Counted from the first letter of the stretch, positions 26,659-36,594 are shown. The stretch: DNA of 64,000 bases from Desulfosudis oleivorans (GCA_020723325.1 DYJD01000010.1:124001-188000); one strand, 5' to 3'. Translations and numbers: made by a program. Notes: generated from the sequence alone by a model not told the origin.

Positions 26659-27848
26659 TGAAAAAACATATTTTATTTATCGTGGAAAATAACTCTGTTC
26701 CCCAGGATATCAGGGTATGGAATGAAGCCCAGGCGGCAAAGGAATTCGGGTATGAAGTTTCAGTAATATGCCCCAAGTGTGGTAAGAATTCGCCGTGGTA
26801 CGAGAAATTGGACGGGATATCCATTTACAGACATTTCAGGCCCGTAGAGGCGTCAGGAAAGCTAGTCTTTTTGATCGAATACGGAAATGCGATAATCTGG
26901 GAACTGCTGTTGAGCCTGTTCATTTTCATCAAAAAACCATTCCATATCATCCATTCTGCCAATCCGCCTGACCATGTTTTTATTATTGCGCTTTTCTATA
27001 GATTTCTAGGAGTGAAATATATTTTTGATCAACATGATATATGTCCTGAAAATTATTTGGCAAAATTTGCGCGAAAAGATATATTTTATAAACTGATGTT
27101 GCGCATGGAGAAATTGAATTTCAAAATCGCCGATATTGCGATCACAACCAATGAGAGCTATAGAAAAATTGCTATTACACGCGGTGGAAAAAATACGGCA
27201 GACGTTTTTGTTGTGAGAAACGGGCCGAATTTATCCAAAGTGATTTTTATGGAGCCGAATAAAAAATTAAAGGAAGGCTTCGATTACCTTATTGCTTATG
27301 TGGGTGTGATCGGAAACCAGGAAGGGATTGATAACCTGCTGAGGGCAATTCAGTACATCGTTTATCAAAAAAACCTTCACAATATCCGGTTTATTGTCAT
27401 CGGGACCGGACCACACTGGTGGAATATGGTTCAGCTTTCCAGGGAAATGAATCTGGAAAAATATGTTCATTTTACTGGGTATATTCCTTATAGGGATTTT
27501 TATGAGATACTTGCAACCGCTGATGTATGTGTCAATCCGGAGCACCAAAACGAATTCACGAACAGATCCACTATGTTGAAGATCATGGATTACATGGTTA
27601 TGGGAAAACCCATTGTCATGTTTGAAACCATTGAAGGGAAAGTAACCGCATGTGAGTCTGCTGTTTGCATCACCGATAATAATGATATTGATTTTGCGGA
27701 AGCCATCATTGCGCTTCTAAATGATTCGGAGCGCAGAAAGAAAATGGGCGAGATAGGGCGGAAAAGAGTTGATGAAAAATTGAACTGGGATAAACAAAAG
27801 GTAAATTTGAAACGGGCATATGATCATTTGGAGAATATGGAGAGATAA
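26658..27848 (+). CDS. Glycosyltransferase, GT4 family
   Basis: GT-B fold retaining glycosyltransferase. The N-terminal half begins HILFIVENNSVPQDIRVWNE, an opening typical of EPS/teichuronic-type GT4 enzymes. The nucleotide-sugar half shows YVGVIGNQEGIDNLL, FTGYIPYRDFYE and a C-terminal region with DYMVMGKPIVMFE. The ATG at 26658 overlaps the AlgD-like stop (TAATG) and follows GGGGTGG; a GTG two codons earlier is less likely. It probably adds one sugar to the lipid-linked EPS repeat unit in the cytoplasm. Confidence 0.9.
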   Translation: MKKHILFIVENNSVPQDIRVWNEAQAAKEFGYEVSVICPKCGKNSPWYEKLDGISIYRHFRPVEASGKLVFLIEYGNAIIWELLLSLFIFIKKPFHIIHSANPPDHVFIIALFYRFLGVKYIFDQHDICPENYLAKFARKDIFYKLMLRMEKLNFKIADIAITTNESYRKIAITRGGKNTADVFVVRNGPNLSKVIFMEPNKKLKEGFDYLIAYVGVIGNQEGIDNLLRAIQYIVYQKNLHNIRFIVIGTGPHWWNMVQLSREMNLEKYVHFTGYIPYRDFYEILATADVCVNPEHQNEFTNRSTMLKIMDYMVMGKPIVMFETIEGKVTACESAVCITDNNDIDFAEAIIALLNDSERRKKMGEIGRKRVDEKLNWDKQKVNLKRAYDHLENMER

Positions 27849-29014
27849 TGGGAGATGATGTAAAAGCAATACTGGCAAAAAGTATTGAAAAATTGCAGAA
27901 ATGGATCGAGGATCACAATTATAAAGGGTATGAAGCATTTGATGGTTTATCATCGTTTTTAAAACCTCTAACCTTTGGAAATCTTTTTTTAGAGCGGATT
28001 TTACAGCAGACAGTCCGCCAGAGTCCGATAAATCTAAGACCTCTCTTTGGTATAAAACCCCTGGAATCCACAAAGGGAAGGGGATATATTGCTTGGGGCT
28101 ATCTGAAAATGTATCGGCTCACCGGAAAAGAGGAATATAAGAAAAAGGCGATAGAATCACTTGAATGGCTAGATAAAAACAAGTCACCTTTTTACACTAA
28201 ACATAGCTGGGGTAATCATTTTGAATATTCTGCACGGGGAGGCCGAATACCGAAATATGAGCCGACCATAGTCTGGTCAAGCTTAATAGGCCAGGTATTC
28301 CTGGATGCATATGAATTGTTTGAAGACGAAAAATATCTGAAAATCGCGATTAGCATTTGTGGATGGATTCTCGACTTACCCCGGTTACAGGCAGATACAG
28401 GTTTATGTCTAGGTTATACTGCTCTTGGAGGGGAGTCAACAATTCATAACTCCAATATGCTTGGGGCAGCGATGTTGGCAAGAACAGCTAAAATTTCCGG
28501 GAATACAAAATCATTAGAAATTGCAAAAGAAGCCATGAAGTACAGTTGTGCCGACCAACTCCCGGACGGAGCATGGTATTATGGCGCTGCATCGATGTTT
28601 CATTGGATAGATAACTTTCATACCGGTTATAATTTGGATAGCCTCAAGTGTTATATGGAAAATACGGGGGACCAGGACTTTAAAGATAGCCTTGAACGTG
28701 GATATAGGTTTTTCAAGGATCATTTTTTTGAAGAATCCGGAAGGCCGAAGTATTATCACAATCGCGCCTATCCTATCGATATACAGTGCGCTTCACAGGC
28801 AATCGATACTCTTACAATGTTTTCCGATCAGGATGACTCTGCCCTAGAGCTGGCACAGAAGGTTGCAAAGTGGACCATTGATAACATGCAGGATCGGACA
28901 GGTTATTTTTATTATCGAATCTTACCCTTGAAAAAAGTGAAAATTCCAATGATCCACTGGGGTCAGGGTACTATGTACAAAGCGTTATCCAATTTGTTGC
29001 TCAAACTTAACTAG
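27848..29014 (+). CDS. Predicted (alpha/alpha)6-toroid protein, glycoside hydrolase/lyase-like
   Basis: 388 aa without a signal peptide. It consists of repeating helix hairpins with aromatic-rich loops (GYIAWGYLKMYRLTG, SWGNHFEYS, FHWIDNFHTGYNLDSLKCY, IHWGQGTMYKALS), which is the look of six-hairpin glycosidases and polysaccharide lyases. Genes like this in EPS clusters are often named after an unrelated porphyrin enzyme in databases; nothing here supports that name. It starts one base into the preceding GT stop (TAATG). Catalytic residues cannot be assigned. A role in trimming or modifying a polymer precursor is inferred from its place. Confidence 0.7.
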   Translation: MGDDVKAILAKSIEKLQKWIEDHNYKGYEAFDGLSSFLKPLTFGNLFLERILQQTVRQSPINLRPLFGIKPLESTKGRGYIAWGYLKMYRLTGKEEYKKKAIESLEWLDKNKSPFYTKHSWGNHFEYSARGGRIPKYEPTIVWSSLIGQVFLDAYELFEDEKYLKIAISICGWILDLPRLQADTGLCLGYTALGGESTIHNSNMLGAAMLARTAKISGNTKSLEIAKEAMKYSCADQLPDGAWYYGAASMFHWIDNFHTGYNLDSLKCYMENTGDQDFKDSLERGYRFFKDHFFEESGRPKYYHNRAYPIDIQCASQAIDTLTMFSDQDDSALELAQKVAKWTIDNMQDRTGYFYYRILPLKKVKIPMIHWGQGTMYKALSNLLLKLN

Positions 29015-29034
29015 ATAAAAGGGATTAGAAGACT

Positions 29035-29946
29035 TTGGCTAGTGATCATATCACTGTATGTATCTGTACCTTTAAAAGGCCTGAGCTGCTGTTACATCTA
29101 TTGAATGAACTTCAAAAACAGAAGACGGATCAGTTGTTTTCTTATTCAGTTATAGTGGTGGATAATGATCATGCACAATCTGCAAAAGAAAGCGTTCTGT
29201 CATTTAAAGAGCAATCTGAAATGCATGTTGAGTATTATTGCGAGCCGGAGCAGAATATCGCTCTTGCCAGGAATAAAGCTGTTGAAAATGCAAAAGGACC
29301 ATTTATCGCGTTCATCGATGACGATGAATTTCCCGTCGACGAATGGCTTTTAGGCCTTTATAAAGCACGCGTTGAGTTTGATGCGGATGGGGTTCTCGGC
29401 CCTGTAAAACCGTATTTTGAAATCAATCCTCCAAAATGGATTATCAAAGGAAAGATATGTGAGAGGGAGTCTTTTTCAACAGGAACCATTCTTAAGAGTT
29501 GTCGGCAAACGCGCACCGGAAATGTCTTATTGCTAAAAAATATTTTTAAAAATAAAAGCGACCTTTTTAATCCGGACTTCGGAAAAACTGGTGGAGAAGA
29601 TGTTGATTTTTTCAGAAGAAAGATTCATGAAGGCTTGATTTTTATTTGGTGCGAAGAAGCACCGGTGTATGAGACAGTTCCAGCGGAGCGCCTTACAAGA
29701 ACCTATCATCTGAAGAGGGCCCTGCTGCGTGGAAAAGTCGCCACCTTTCATACTCGATATTTTAAAGATAAACTTTTTTCAACTTCAAAATCGACCATTG
29801 CGTTTTTACTATACACATTGGCCATGCCGTTTTTTTTGATCATGGGGCAGCATGTTTTTATGAAATTCATGATCCGAAATTGTGACCATATCGGAAAGAT
29901 TTTAGCTGAGTTGGGTATCAATGTGGTTAAGGAGAAAAATTTTTAA
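29035..29946 (+). CDS. Glycosyltransferase, GT2 family
   Basis: 303 aa GT-A enzyme: DHITVCICTFKRPELLLHLL at the N-terminus, SVIVVDNDH, FIAFIDDDEFPVDEWL (DxD region, about residues 91-107) and GGEDVDFFRRKIHEG in the acceptor part. A hydrophobic stretch near the C-terminus may touch the membrane. The fold starts at residue 6 and no ATG lies upstream in frame, so the TTG at 29035 is the likely start. Part of the EPS repeat-unit assembly set. Confidence 0.9.
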   Translation: MASDHITVCICTFKRPELLLHLLNELQKQKTDQLFSYSVIVVDNDHAQSAKESVLSFKEQSEMHVEYYCEPEQNIALARNKAVENAKGPFIAFIDDDEFPVDEWLLGLYKARVEFDADGVLGPVKPYFEINPPKWIIKGKICERESFSTGTILKSCRQTRTGNVLLLKNIFKNKSDLFNPDFGKTGGEDVDFFRRKIHEGLIFIWCEEAPVYETVPAERLTRTYHLKRALLRGKVATFHTRYFKDKLFSTSKSTIAFLLYTLAMPFFLIMGQHVFMKFMIRNCDHIGKILAELGINVVKEKNF

Positions 29947-30058
29947 GATATTTTACGATCAGAATGCCAAGATCCCCACAAGAGATCCAGGTACGGCCCC
30001 CATTGGAAATGAACAGAATGAATCAGATATTCCGTAGAAAAACCAGAGTGACCAATGA

Positions 30059-31129
30059 ATGAAAAAAATACTACTCATATCAAATAGGGTGATGCATTAC
30101 AGGGTTTCCATCTATAACTATTTTTTCCGGCGTTTTAAAGAAAATGGTTATAATTTTATTGTGAGAAGCAATGAATTGCAGAAACAAAATACACATCGGC
30201 TGGAATTTGACTTTAAAGAAGTTGAATTCAAGTTTGCTAACTATAGAAAAGAGATAAATAATATCAAACCTGATGTGGTGATATTTTTTTTACATTTAAA
30301 GGAGTTAATATATTGGGAGCTGACCCATTGGCTGAAATTCAAGGGCATTCCGATCATTTATTGGAATAAGGCAATTAATTATGACGACCCGGATAATAAA
30401 ATGCGATATAGGCTGTTTAATTACATGCATACCATATCGGATGGCATCATTCTTTATTCTGGAGAGGAAATAAAGCATATTAAACAGAAGAACAGGCATA
30501 AAGTGTTTATCGCAAACAATACCATCAATTTTGAAGATTTTCCAAAAATCAGCGAATCCAGGGAAGAGATTAAATCAGAGCTCGGCATCCATTTTAAAAA
30601 GGTCGTTCTTTTTGTCGGTAGGATGGGTATTGGCGGTGGTCGAAAAAAGGCGCACCATCTGATTAATATATTCAAGGAAATCAATAATCCCGAAATCGGT
30701 TTGGTGCTGGTCGGGTCCGGAATGGACCAGAATTTGCTGGGGGAGGTCAACAAATCCAATACGATTTATCTTGGAGAAGTCCATGATCCGCGTCATATAC
30801 GGATCAGCAAAGTATTCAAGATGGCAGATGTGTTCTGCATACCCGGTCATATCGGGCTTGGGCTGAACCAGGCTTTATTTTGGGGGCTTCCGGCAGTTAC
30901 CGAATCGGGAGATCAGCCGCCTGAAATTCAATACCTGATTGATGGGAGAAACGGCTTCATCGTGCCGAATAACGATCAGGCCGAACTGAAGAATAAAATA
31001 TTGTATTTGCTGAATAATGACTCTATCAGACAAGTATTCTCACAGAATGCGAAACAAGATATCATGCAGCACGCATCGGTTGAAAATATGTTCAAGGGTT
31101 TTAAAGGCGCTGTTGATTCTTTGTTATAA
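30059..31129 (+). CDS. Glycosyltransferase, GT4 family
   Basis: 356 aa GT-B protein. N-terminal MKKILLISNRVMHYRVSIYN; C-terminal half KVVLFVGRMGIGGGRKKAHH, LVLVGSGMDQNLLGEV and the acidic-loop region NQALFWGLPAVTES with GRNGFIVPN, as in GT4 enzymes. It follows a 113-base gap in which I see no other element. Probably another step of EPS repeat-unit assembly; donor and linkage are unknown. Confidence 0.9.
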   Translation: MKKILLISNRVMHYRVSIYNYFFRRFKENGYNFIVRSNELQKQNTHRLEFDFKEVEFKFANYRKEINNIKPDVVIFFLHLKELIYWELTHWLKFKGIPIIYWNKAINYDDPDNKMRYRLFNYMHTISDGIILYSGEEIKHIKQKNRHKVFIANNTINFEDFPKISESREEIKSELGIHFKKVVLFVGRMGIGGGRKKAHHLINIFKEINNPEIGLVLVGSGMDQNLLGEVNKSNTIYLGEVHDPRHIRISKVFKMADVFCIPGHIGLGLNQALFWGLPAVTESGDQPPEIQYLIDGRNGFIVPNNDQAELKNKILYLLNNDSIRQVFSQNAKQDIMQHASVENMFKGFKGAVDSLL

Positions 31130-31225
31130 ATTGAAATTTCACTACTAAATAACGCTTGTACTGAATGCAGGAAAATAAAAAAATTATTTATAAGGATTAT
31201 TGGAATCGTTCTGGGAAAAATATAG

Positions 31226-32146
31226 ATGGATATCAAAAAAGAAGAATATATTTTGAAAGGCAAGCCGATCAGTATTGATGTGATGATAGTTGATGATAGG
31301 GAAATCATTATAACCGGTAACTATATAAAGATAGGGAAAATTAAGGAAGAATGGGATGAAGATATTGAAGATCCGAAATCATTTTTAGAAAAAATAAAGG
31401 ATTCAGGCATCAAGGCAGATATTTTTACTTTCATGCAAAGACTGCCTGAATCTAAACCAAAATTTAGTTACTACATGGAGTGGGATAATGTTGCGGCTTT
31501 GCCGATCACTACTTATGAAAATTGGTTTTATAACCAGATTCATAGAAATCATAGAAATAAAATAAAGCTTGCGGAAAAAAAAGGGATAACGGTGAAACAG
31601 GTACCGTTTAGCGATGAGCTAGTGAGAGGGATCACAGATATCTATAACGAGACATCTGTAAGACAAGGTAGACCATACTGGAATTATGGAATGGATTTCG
31701 ATCTGGCAAAGAAGGAAAATTCCTTTTTTATGGATCGATCTGATTTTATTGGCGCCTATTATAAGGACGAGTTGATAGGGTTCATTCGAATTGTTTATAC
31801 AGATAGATTTGCAAGAACAATGGGGATACTGTCAAAGGTCGCACATCGTGATAAGGCTCCCACAAATGCATTGTTTGCCAAAGCCGTAGAAATATGCGCC
31901 GAAAAAAAGATTCCCTATATTGTGTACGCAAAATTTGATTACGGCAAACTCGGCAGTGACACATTAATGGATTTTAAGCGCTATAACGGTTTTGAAAGCA
32001 TCATCCTTCCACGCTATTACATTCCATTATCCACCAAAGGAAAAATCGGATTGAAGCTCCATCTGCATCTCGGTGTTATTGGACTGCTCCCTGAAAAATT
32101 AGTGAGAATATTACGGCATTTTAGAAACAAATGGTATTCTAAGTAA
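31226..32146 (+). CDS. FemAB/GNAT-like protein, function unknown
   Basis: 306 aa. The region WFYNQIHRNHRNKIKLAEKKG followed by DELVRGITDIYNETSVRQG and DFIGAYYKDELIGFIRIVY has the layout of FemAB-like aminoacyl/acyltransferases (a basic helix, then a GNAT core). No signal peptide. It is the second such protein in the locus (compare 6851-7882) but is not a close copy. It may add an acyl or aminoacyl group to a sugar or lipid intermediate; the sequence does not show which. AT-rich like its neighbours. Confidence 0.65.
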   Translation: MDIKKEEYILKGKPISIDVMIVDDREIIITGNYIKIGKIKEEWDEDIEDPKSFLEKIKDSGIKADIFTFMQRLPESKPKFSYYMEWDNVAALPITTYENWFYNQIHRNHRNKIKLAEKKGITVKQVPFSDELVRGITDIYNETSVRQGRPYWNYGMDFDLAKKENSFFMDRSDFIGAYYKDELIGFIRIVYTDRFARTMGILSKVAHRDKAPTNALFAKAVEICAEKKIPYIVYAKFDYGKLGSDTLMDFKRYNGFESIILPRYYIPLSTKGKIGLKLHLHLGVIGLLPEKLVRILRHFRNKWYSK

Positions 32147-32177
32147 ACGCCGGCTTTAAGTTTCAAATTACAAATTA

Positions 32178-33233
32178 ATGAAAACGATATCTATTAAGCA
32201 GAAAGGCCTTTCCAGCTTTTTCTCAAAAATTCCAATGCCGGTATTAGCGCGATTAGCGCGTGTAAATTTCATTATTCCATACTATCATATGGTTAGTGAT
32301 GATGCGGTTCCGCACCTGACTTATTTGTATGACTATAAAAATGCCAAACAGTTTGAGGCCGATATTGATTTCCTTTTAAAAAATTATTTACCGATCAATA
32401 TTTTTGATACTCTTCATAGCTTAAAAAATGAAAGTCCACCTACTGAAAAATCTTTTTTATTAACTTTTGATGATGGCTTTCGGGAAATGTTTGAGATTGT
32501 TGCCCCAATCCTTTTAAAGAAAGGAGTTCCGGCAACTTTTTTCATTAGCAGCGGTTTTATCGATAATGAAAATTTATGCTATCAGCACAAAGCAAGTCTA
32601 TTGGCGCATCATTTTCCGGCAAATGATTTATTTTCAGACTCGTTGAAAAGAGTAAAAGAAATATTACTCGATAACAAGGTGAGTTCCGGAGATATCAAAT
32701 CATCTGTTTTGTCGATTAAGTACCGGAATAAGGAAATAATTGATGAAATAGCCAAAGAGGTACATATTGATTTCAATGATTATTTGAAAAAAAAGAAGCC
32801 GTATCTTACATCGCAACAAATTGAGGAAATGATAACGAAAGGATTTGCTTTTGGAGCTCATAGTATTGATCATCCACTATATGCATCGCTCTCATTGAAG
32901 GAGCAGATATACCAGACTACTGAGAGTGTTCGATTTGTAAAGGAGAGATTTAATTTGCACTATGGTGCATTTGCCTTTCCGCATAACGATTTCAATGTGT
33001 CGAGTGACTTTTTTGAAAGTATATACAACAATGGCCTCTTGGATATCTCTTTTGGTACAGGGGGTATGGCTACCGATAGTTGTTCGAATAATTTTCAGAG
33101 AATTAGTTTCGAAAAGCCCTTGATGCCTGCGGAAAAAATATTACCGGTACAATATGCAAAAAGAATTTATCAAATTGCTCGAAAAAAAGACAGGATTATA
33201 AGAAAAAATTACCATGCAGAAAAAAAAATTTAA
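32178..33233 (+). CDS. Polysaccharide deacetylase (CE4, NodB fold)
   Basis: 351 aa with the classical motifs: FLLTFDDGFREMFE (motif 1, TFDDG), FGAHSIDHPLYASL (motif 2, HS-x2-H metal ligands) and FAFPHNDFNVS (motif 3 region). No clear secretion signal. It would remove N-acetyl or O-acetyl groups from sugar units. It is the second NodB-like protein in the window and the more canonical of the two. Confidence 0.88.
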   Translation: MKTISIKQKGLSSFFSKIPMPVLARLARVNFIIPYYHMVSDDAVPHLTYLYDYKNAKQFEADIDFLLKNYLPINIFDTLHSLKNESPPTEKSFLLTFDDGFREMFEIVAPILLKKGVPATFFISSGFIDNENLCYQHKASLLAHHFPANDLFSDSLKRVKEILLDNKVSSGDIKSSVLSIKYRNKEIIDEIAKEVHIDFNDYLKKKKPYLTSQQIEEMITKGFAFGAHSIDHPLYASLSLKEQIYQTTESVRFVKERFNLHYGAFAFPHNDFNVSSDFFESIYNNGLLDISFGTGGMATDSCSNNFQRISFEKPLMPAEKILPVQYAKRIYQIARKKDRIIRKNYHAEKKI

Positions 33234-33252
33234 TTGGTATAGGAGAGTTTAG

Positions 33253-35076
33253 ATGCCGGGAATTTGCGGAATCATCAGCAAAGCGCCTGCTGAAGAAAAT
33301 AGAGAAAAATTAAACATCATGCACCGATGTATGCTGCATGAAAATTTTTATAACTCCGGGACCTTTGTTGATGAAAAAGTTGGTCTATATGTCGGATGGG
33401 TGTGTCATGAAGGATCATTTTCGGATTGCATGCCGGTAACGAACGAAAAAAAGGATCTTGTATTGATATTTTTCGGAGAGAATTTTGTTGATCTTGAGAT
33501 TTTTGATCAGCTTAAATCCAAGAACCATAAGTTTAATCGTACAAACGCAGATTATTTAATACATTTATATGAAGAACTGGGTGAAAACTTTTTCGCTTTT
33601 CTAAATGGATGGTTTAACGGAATTTTACTGGATTTGAAGGAAGAGAGAGCGACTTTATTTAATGATCGCTTTGGAATGCAAAGAATTTACTATCATGAAA
33701 GCAGGGATACTTTTTATTTTTCTTCTGAAGCAAAATCTCTGCTTAAGGCGCTTCCTCAGCTTCGAGAAATAGATATGAGAAGCCTTGGAGAATTTCTTTG
33801 CTGCAATGCTGTATTAAACCAAAATACCCTGTTTAAAAATATTTTTCTTCTGCCTGCCGCATCTGCATGGACTTTTAATAAAAACGGCATTCACAGAAAG
33901 CAATATTTCAAACCGGATACTTGGGAAAAGCAGCCTTTGCTGGAAAAAAAATTCTTCTACGACAAGCTTAGAGATACATTCACAAATATTTTACAGCGGT
34001 ATTTTCGTTCAGAACAAGGCATTGGAATTTCACTAACAGGCGGTTTAGACACACGTATGATAATGTCTTACATGGATGCACCACCAGATAAATTTCCCTG
34101 TTACACGTTTGGAAGTATTTATCGTGACTGCAATGATGTTAAGGTCGCTCGTATTGTATCTAAAGTCTGTAAGCAGACACATCATGTTATTCAACTGGGG
34201 AATGAATTTTTAACGGAATTTGAAAGATTTGCCGAGAAAACTGTCTACATCACAGATGGTTATCTTGATGTAAGCGGATCACCGGAAATATATGTGAATA
34301 AATTGGCTAGAGAAATAGCCCCAATCCGAATGACCGGTAACCATGGCAGCGAATTGTTTAGAAATGTAAGATGGCTTAAGGCGTTTTACCCAAATGATAA
34401 ACTTTTCCATCAAGATTTTAAATATCATCTATCAGAAGCTATTACCACTTATAATAATATTAAAATAAGCAATCCGCTGACTTTCACTCTTTTTATGGAA
34501 TCACCGTGGCATGAATATAACCGGCTTGCAAGTGAACAGTCACAGTTGACTCTTAGAACACCATATCATGATAAAGATCTAGTTGGACTGATGTATCGGG
34601 CACCCGGTGAACTGCGGAATAACAAAGAAATTTCTCTAAAACTCATCGCCGATGGTAATCCAGCATTACGAGAAATAATGACAGATCGGGGAGTTGGTGG
34701 AAAATTAAATCCTATCTTTTCGTTTATTCCGCGCTTATATCACGAATTTTTTTTTAAGGCAGAATATTATTATAACTACGGGATGCCGCAATGGCTTTCC
34801 ATTTTTGACTACATACTCAAACCTTTCCATATAGAAAAGTTTTTTTTAGGGCGGCATAAATTTTATCATTTCCGGGTATGGTACAGAGATCAGCTATCAA
34901 AATACGTTCGTGAGATTTTATTGGATGAAAGAACTTTAAAGCGCCCATATCTGAAAAGAGATTTCCTAGAACATATTGTAAATAGCCATACAGCAGGTTG
35001 CCGAAATTATACAACTGAAATTACTAAAATGTTGACAGTAGAACTTATACAAAGGCTTTTGATTGAGAACCGGTAA
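33253..35076 (+). CDS. Degenerate asparagine-synthetase-like protein
   Basis: 607 aa with the AsnB two-domain layout, but altered active sites. The N-terminus is MPGICGIISK, so the residue after Met is Pro and the catalytic Cys2 of the glutaminase is absent; AGGAGA at 33241-33246 fixes this start. The PP-loop reads ISLTGGLDTRMIMSY instead of SGGxDSS. Recognisable AsnB parts remain: FFGENFVDLEIFD, FNDRFGMQRIYYHES, FYFSSEAKSLL. Probably unable to hydrolyse glutamine; it may use free ammonia or another amine, or catalyse a different adenylation-type reaction. It sits between a deacetylase and an O-antigen ligase-like gene. Confidence 0.8.
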   Translation: MPGICGIISKAPAEENREKLNIMHRCMLHENFYNSGTFVDEKVGLYVGWVCHEGSFSDCMPVTNEKKDLVLIFFGENFVDLEIFDQLKSKNHKFNRTNADYLIHLYEELGENFFAFLNGWFNGILLDLKEERATLFNDRFGMQRIYYHESRDTFYFSSEAKSLLKALPQLREIDMRSLGEFLCCNAVLNQNTLFKNIFLLPAASAWTFNKNGIHRKQYFKPDTWEKQPLLEKKFFYDKLRDTFTNILQRYFRSEQGIGISLTGGLDTRMIMSYMDAPPDKFPCYTFGSIYRDCNDVKVARIVSKVCKQTHHVIQLGNEFLTEFERFAEKTVYITDGYLDVSGSPEIYVNKLAREIAPIRMTGNHGSELFRNVRWLKAFYPNDKLFHQDFKYHLSEAITTYNNIKISNPLTFTLFMESPWHEYNRLASEQSQLTLRTPYHDKDLVGLMYRAPGELRNNKEISLKLIADGNPALREIMTDRGVGGKLNPIFSFIPRLYHEFFFKAEYYYNYGMPQWLSIFDYILKPFHIEKFFLGRHKFYHFRVWYRDQLSKYVREILLDERTLKRPYLKRDFLEHIVNSHTAGCRNYTTEITKMLTVELIQRLLIENR

Positions 35077-35125
35077 GGCTTATACGCTGGAGTTTGATAA
35101 GATAATATAAAATGAATTTGAATTT

Positions 35126-36487
35126 ATGCCTCCTCAAATAGCATTTTTGCTGTGTATTATATTTATCATTTTCCTTTTCAGAAGTGATTTTAAGCGAAAG
35201 CCTTATGTGTCCTATGCCTTGTGGGTGCCTTTTATTTGGATACTGATTGCTGCATCAAAGCCTTTATCGATCTGGTTGAATTTTGGTGTCCCTGTGTATT
35301 TTGAAAATCAAGAGCAGTATTTGGAGGGTAGCCCAACCGACAGATCATTTTTATTGCTTCTTATATTGGTGGGTTTTACGATTCTTTTTAAAAGGCAATT
35401 GGAGTGGTCAAAAATTTTCAGAAATAATAAGTGGATATTTTTTTATTTCACCTATTGCGGAATCAGTACGCTTTGGTCTGATTATACGTTTGTATCTTTT
35501 AAAAGGTGGATAAAGGAGATCGGGAATTTTACAATGATTCTGATTATTCTTACCGAACATGATCCTATAGAAGCCTTTAAAACAACTTTTAGAAGATTGA
35601 CTTATATTGTTGTTCCTTTTTCAATTGTATTTATAAAGTATTTCCCGGCTGTCGGAAGAGCTTTCAGCCGAGCCGGAGAAACCATGTATACAGGTGTTAC
35701 AGATCATAAGAATTCTCTTGGTGTTTTATCTTTCATATGTTTTACAGTGTTCTTTTGGAATTTGCAGTCAATTCGGAAAAATAAAAATAGCCATAAATAT
35801 GAAATTTGGATTCATACTTTATTTTTATTCTTGATAGCCTGGTTGCTGATAAAAGCCCAGAGCGCAACCGCCTTATTATGTACTATTATCGGTGTTATTT
35901 TTCTTGTAGGATTTGATTGGTCGATTATAAGAAAAAATGTAAAATCAATAAGTATTTTTATAGTGATAACAATATGCATTTTTACTTTTCTGCAATATTC
36001 TATGGAGATTCTTCAATTTATTGTTGTTGATCTTTTAGATCGAAACCTCACATTAACAGGCAGAACGAATATTTGGGAAGAGCTTCTCTTGATAGGTACT
36101 GACCCATTAATTGGCTCCGGCTATGAGAGCTATTGGCTTGGAGACAGAGTTAATGCATTGAAAGCGAGATATGTTTTTAATCTCAATCAAGCGCACAATG
36201 GATATTTGGAAATTTATTTGAACCTTGGCGGGATTGGCCTTTGTTTCTTCATCATGTTCATTGTGGCTGCTTATAAAAGCATTTCGAATAAGCTGCCTTA
36301 TGATTTTCATTATCAAAAGATTCGAATAACCTTTCTGGTGATCATTCTGCTCATAAACATTACCGAAGCATATTTTAAAGGATTAAGTCTATCATGGGTT
36401 GTTTTACTCCTTATTGTCACAGAAACAACCGTGGCAGCTCCGGAAACAGAGAATATTCAAATTAAACACCGGAAACAATATTCATAA
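35126..36487 (+). CDS. O-antigen ligase/Wzy-like membrane protein (Wzy_C)
   Basis: 453 aa with about eleven hydrophobic segments. The large periplasmic loop carries the family motif region LTGRTNIWEELLLIGTDPLIGSG and LNQAHNGYLEIYLNLGGIG (about residues 305-375), with FSRAGETMYTGVTDHKNSLG earlier. In an EPS locus such a protein either polymerises repeat units (Wzy) or ligates them to a carrier (WaaL). The presence of a flippase, chain-length protein and initiating transferase suggests a Wzy role. Confidence 0.88.
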   Translation: MPPQIAFLLCIIFIIFLFRSDFKRKPYVSYALWVPFIWILIAASKPLSIWLNFGVPVYFENQEQYLEGSPTDRSFLLLLILVGFTILFKRQLEWSKIFRNNKWIFFYFTYCGISTLWSDYTFVSFKRWIKEIGNFTMILIILTEHDPIEAFKTTFRRLTYIVVPFSIVFIKYFPAVGRAFSRAGETMYTGVTDHKNSLGVLSFICFTVFFWNLQSIRKNKNSHKYEIWIHTLFLFLIAWLLIKAQSATALLCTIIGVIFLVGFDWSIIRKNVKSISIFIVITICIFTFLQYSMEILQFIVVDLLDRNLTLTGRTNIWEELLLIGTDPLIGSGYESYWLGDRVNALKARYVFNLNQAHNGYLEIYLNLGGIGLCFFIMFIVAAYKSISNKLPYDFHYQKIRITFLVIILLINITEAYFKGLSLSWVVLLLIVTETTVAAPETENIQIKHRKQYS

Positions 36488-36594
36488 TTTCTCAATCAAA
36501 TGCAAGAATAGTAAGAACAGATCTTTGTATTCATTTTGTCCATTAAATTTGAATAATAAGTTCATTTTTATCTCAGAGGAATTCGTAAAAGAAT

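Noticed and set aside
27848-29014. Delta-aminolevulinic acid dehydratase annotation often attached to such genes
   Set aside because: No TIM barrel, metal site or Schiff-base Lys motif of that enzyme; the sequence looks like helical hairpins of a toroid fold.
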